Of a DNA stretch of 64,000 nt, positions 62,759 through 64,000 are shown piece by piece (the stretch's first letter is position 1; each line of letters begins with the position of its first letter). Source of the stretch: Alterinioella nitratireducens (lineage in GTDB: Bacteria > Pseudomonadota > Alphaproteobacteria > Rhodobacterales > Rhodobacteraceae). The DNA lies in contig NZ_JABJVX010000001.1 in the NCBI RefSeq assembly GCF_013155465.1, positions 310,001 to 374,000 of the forward strand, read 5' to 3'. The notes below the pieces were generated by a model. The model made no database searches. It saw nothing but the letters and a program-made list of their open reading frames with translations, and was not told the DNA's origin. Position numbers and translations under genes: made by a program.

Positions 62759-64000
62759 ATGACCGCATTCGATTACGACCTTTTCGTCATTGGCGGCGGC
62801 TCGGGCGGGGTGCGCGCGGGGCGGATCGCGGCGGAACATGGCGCGAAGGTCGCGCTGGCCGAGGAATACCGCATGGGCGGAACCTGCGTGATCCGGGGCT
62901 GCGTGCCGAAGAAACTGATGGTCTATGCCTCGGAATACCCCGACCAGGTGCGCGATGCGGCGGCCTATGGGTGGGAGGCCACGCTCGGGGCGTTCGACTG
63001 GGGCAGGTTTCACGGCAAGCTGGAGGCCGAGCTTGACCGGTTGGAAGCGGCCTATCGCCGCAACCTGGACCGCGCGGGCGTGAAGGTCTTCGATACCCGC
63101 GCGACGCTTGCCGACCCCCACAGCGTCAAGCTGGCCGATGGCAGCACGAAAACCGCGAAGCACATCCTCATCGCCACCGGCGGCTGGCCCTTCGTGCCGG
63201 ATTTCCCCGGCTCCGACCTGGTCATCACCTCGAACGAGATCTTCAAGCTCGACGCGCTGCCGAAATCCATCCTGATCGTCGGGGGCGGCTATATCGCCTG
63301 TGAGTTTTCCTGTATTCTTAATGGCTTGGGCGTGGACGTGACGCAATTCTATCGCGGTCCCCAGATCCTGCGCGGCTTCGACGATGAGGCGCGCGACCAC
63401 ATCGCCGACGCGATGCGCGCGCGCGGTGTGACGCTTCATACCGACACCGTGCTGCGCAAGCTGGAGCGCGGCCCGGACGGCATCAAGGCGACCTCCGGCG
63501 ACGGCTCCATCGCGCAATATGACGCGGTGATGTATGCCACCGGGCGCCACCCGAACACCGCCGGCCTGGGGCTGGAGGAGATCGGCGTCACCCTGCGTGA
63601 GAACGGGGCGATTGCGGTGGATGAGTACAGCCAGACCAACATCCCCTCGGTCTTTGCCGTGGGCGACGTGACCGACCGCGTCAACCTGACGCCTGTGGCG
63701 ATCCGCGAGGGCCACGCCTTTGCCGACACCGTCTTTGGCGGCACGCCGCGCAAGGCCGAGCATGACCTGATCCCCTCGGCCGTCTTCACGCAGCCCGAGA
63801 TGGGCACCGTGGGCCTCACCGAGGAGGCGGCCCGCGCGCAAGGCCCGATCGAGGTCTATGTCGCCGCCTTCCGGCCGATGCAGCCGATGTTCGCGGGGCA
63901 CGCTGAAAAAGTGCTGATGAAACTGGTCGTCTGCGCCGACACGCGCCGCGTCCTGGGCGTGCATCTGGTGGGCGATCACGCGGGCGAAATGATCCAGATG
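62759..64000 (+). CDS. gor: Glutathione-disulfide reductase, 3' end beyond the window
   Basis: The frame from ATG 62759 (GGAAGGA upstream) stays open to the last base, 414 codons. It shows FAD site FVIGGGSGGVRAGRIAAEHG, the redox pair Cys43/Cys48 in GGTCVIRGCVPKK, NAD(P) site ILIVGGGYIACEFSCILNGLG, and FAVGDVTDRVNLTPVA. The CVIRGC form and lack of a mitochondrial-type spacer fit the plant/alphaproteobacterial GR type, which reduces GSSG with NADPH. The dimer-interface histidine region (about residue 440) is cut off. The stretch SCILNGLG uses AT-rich codons unlike the rest. Confidence 0.95.
   Translation, partial: MTAFDYDLFVIGGGSGGVRAGRIAAEHGAKVALAEEYRMGGTCVIRGCVPKKLMVYASEYPDQVRDAAAYGWEATLGAFDWGRFHGKLEAELDRLEAAYRRNLDRAGVKVFDTRATLADPHSVKLADGSTKTAKHILIATGGWPFVPDFPGSDLVITSNEIFKLDALPKSILIVGGGYIACEFSCILNGLGVDVTQFYRGPQILRGFDDEARDHIADAMRARGVTLHTDTVLRKLERGPDGIKATSGDGSIAQYDAVMYATGRHPNTAGLGLEEIGVTLRENGAIAVDEYSQTNIPSVFAVGDVTDRVNLTPVAIREGHAFADTVFGGTPRKAEHDLIPSAVFTQPEMGTVGLTEEAARAQGPIEVYVAAFRPMQPMFAGHAEKVLMKLVVCADTRRVLGVHLVGDHAGEMIQM

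Noticed and set aside
62729-63979. A 416-codon minus-strand frame
   Set aside because: Antisense to the glutathione reductase gene, whose motifs are unmistakable.

Overview
The window is a 64 kb piece of a GC-rich alphaproteobacterial chromosome, most likely from the order Rhodobacterales (Roseobacter/Rhodobacter relatives). The evidence is the gene neighbourhood (tatABC, nlpD-pcm-surE, serS, yajC-secD-secF), the phaZ/phaC/phasin/phaR cluster, a plant-type glutathione reductase, DUF2842 downstream of purA, and many one-base or four-base start/stop overlaps. I did not assign a species. I saw no tRNA, rRNA or CRISPR array.

Layout. 1-7.6 kb: end of ribonuclease J, a DEAD-box helicase, a small lipoprotein, RF3, a tandem universal stress protein, a Hint-domain protein and an atypical SDR protein. 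7.6-9.5 kb: a long poor intergenic stretch, then an orphan iron/spermidine-type ABC ATPase. 9.7-21.2 kb: a dense protein-export and housekeeping block (tatABC, an AAA protein, an NlpD-like degenerate LytM lipoprotein, pcm, surE, a TspO-like protein, serS, yajC-secDF, a TauE/SafE exporter, an Mth938-like protein). 21.2-25.0 kb: a small accessory island with an IS3-family element whose orfA carries a 38-bp frameshifting insertion, a SnoaL-like gene cut by the IS end, membrane and periplasmic hypotheticals, a RidA gene and a short repeated terminator-like element. 25.0-28.8 kb: a DUF1194 protein, glyoxalase I, thyA-dfrA, a secreted hypothetical and an Spx/ArsC-like protein.

28.7-31.4 kb holds the most notable system: a four-gene operon of a DUF2282 precursor with four cysteines, a DUF692 (MNIO) enzyme, a DUF2063 partner and a DoxX membrane protein. 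This is the architecture of bufferin-type copper-binding RiPPs. The precursor here has a long C-terminal tail after the last core cysteine, and a strong hairpin separates precursor and enzyme genes.

31.7-41.5 kb: small membrane/secreted proteins with an interlocked palindrome upstream of one, a glycosyltransferase, thrS, three alpha/beta hydrolases, a secreted hypothetical, a DUF6151-like zinc protein and phaZ. 41.5-44.8 kb: the polyhydroxyalkanoate granule genes phaC, phasin and phaR. The promoters of these three genes carry CTGC-N3/4-GCAG-like boxes, one of them lying exactly between the -35 and -10 of the phasin promoter, so feedback repression by PhaR can be read from the DNA. 44.8-53.1 kb: a DegT aminotransferase, a polar amino-acid ABC transporter, a PhnD-like protein, a TerB-like protein, PhzF and two paralogous outer-membrane barrels. 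53.1-64 kb: pyrG, secG, a GAF histidine kinase, purA, DUF2842, a very long acidic protein, thiamine pyrophosphokinase, rpiA and glutathione reductase (cut by the window end).

Two convergent gene pairs, at 0.3 and 44.8 kb, are separated by the same paired-palindrome element with compensating base changes, which looks like a family of bidirectional terminators.
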